Position numbers and translations under genes: made by a program. The notes below the pieces were generated by a model. It saw only the letters and a program-made list of their open reading frames with translations, had not been told where the DNA came from and searched no databases. Below, in pieces: positions 63,713 to 64,000 of a DNA stretch of 64,000 nt. Location: contig NZ_CP119424.1 in assembly GCF_029223585.1 (NCBI RefSeq), forward strand, positions 62,001-126,000. Reading direction: 5' to 3'. Position 1 is the first letter of the stretch. The number at the start of each line of letters is the position of its first letter. The DNA is from Photobacterium sp. DA100. GTDB lineage: Bacteria > Pseudomonadota > Gammaproteobacteria > Enterobacterales > Vibrionaceae.

Positions 63713-64000
63713 ATGATTACTCGTTCTAAACTCGCAGATACAATTCGCGTTCTTAGCATGGACGCTGTGCAAAAAGCGGGTTCAGGCCACCCGGGAGCAC
63801 CGATGGGCATGGCTGACATAGCCGAAGTGCTTTGGCGTGATTTCCTAAAACATAACCCAACCGATCCAAGCTGGTCTGATCGCGACCGTTTTATTTTATC
63901 AAACGGCCATGGCTCTATGCTGATTTACAGCTTGCTGCATCTCACAGGTTACGACCTAACGATGGAAGATATCCAGTCATTCCGTCAGCTTCATTCAAAG
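63713..64000 (+). CDS. Transketolase, second copy (cut by window end)
   Basis: The first 96 codons of a transketolase: [40 protein letters not shown] and [26 protein letters not shown] is 7 nt before the ATG. It continues past the window. Compared with the copy at 22497 the N-terminus is similar but clearly a different gene. Confidence 0.93.
   Translation, partial: MITRSKLADTIRVLSMDAVQKAGSGHPGAPMGMADIAEVLWRDFLKHNPTDPSWSDRDRFILSNGHGSMLIYSLLHLTGYDLTMEDIQSFRQLHSK

Overview
The window looks like part of a Vibrionaceae genome, most likely a Photobacterium- or Grimontia-like marine species. The evidence is protein-level: an alternative oxidase, adjacent tal and tkt genes, an SoxR with no SoxS, a lysine riboswitch in front of an NhaC-family carrier, a DUF3283-like small protein, and short palindromic intergenic repeats. 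No rRNA, replication origin, phage, integron or CRISPR array is visible. The gene content (sugar, nucleoside and amino-acid uptake, many regulators, few housekeeping genes) would suit a secondary chromosome, but that is inference.

Layout. 1-1140: a scar where two 5'-truncated genes, ald and tauC, meet head to head, probably what remains of a taurine-degradation locus. 1483-2118: alternative oxidase. 2483-6766: Entner-Doudoroff/gluconate locus (gntR, edd, gntK, eda) with GntR-type operators. 6893-9907: beta-glucoside PTS and 6-phospho-beta-glucosidase. 9987-15229: ddl, an NhaC-family carrier under a lysine riboswitch, and a BCCT carrier. 15312-17054: M14 carboxypeptidase and a NUDIX hydrolase. 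17142-20508: two copies of a tRNA-Ser/tRNA-Asp module flanking an iron alcohol dehydrogenase, a small unknown protein and an exported intradiol dioxygenase. 20519-21664: soxR and a divergent flavin reductase with a SoxR-type promoter. 22497-25521: tal-tkt. 25991-29628: YfcC-type carrier, ornithine-racemase-like enzyme and LysR regulator. 29763-34214: hybrid sensor kinase and a transposase-like protein. 34608-35554: xapX-deoD. 35991-39439: a lipoprotein of the amidohydrolase family without its metal motif, a beta-barrel protein and two small unknowns. 39650-43102: a two-component system followed by an orphan sugar-binding protein. 43396-48629: sixA-like phosphatase, a third tRNA-Ser, a second deoD with an MFS carrier, a Crp/Fnr regulator, and an Ntn hydrolase. 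48741-56764: ebgR-ebgA-ebgC with two APC carriers of the YgjI type. 57098-58073: a tRNA-binding protein and a decayed gene. 58195-64000: a more AT-rich cluster: DeoR/UlaR-like regulator, HAD phosphatase, diverged ribulose-phosphate-epimerase-like protein, iron alcohol dehydrogenase, second HAD enzyme, second transaldolase and second transketolase (cut by the window end).

Functionally the window is mostly sugar and nucleoside catabolism feeding the Entner-Doudoroff and non-oxidative pentose-phosphate routes. The best candidate for an undescribed system is the right-end cluster: a tightly packed operon with its own Tal/Tkt pair, a divergent regulator, and repeated TTTTGAC heptamers in the shared promoter region. 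Its substrate cannot be named from the sequence. Other strong signals are the SoxR promoter with a 19-bp spacer, the lysine riboswitch, the ald/tauC scar, the repeated tRNA modules, and the two-component/orphan binding-protein operon.
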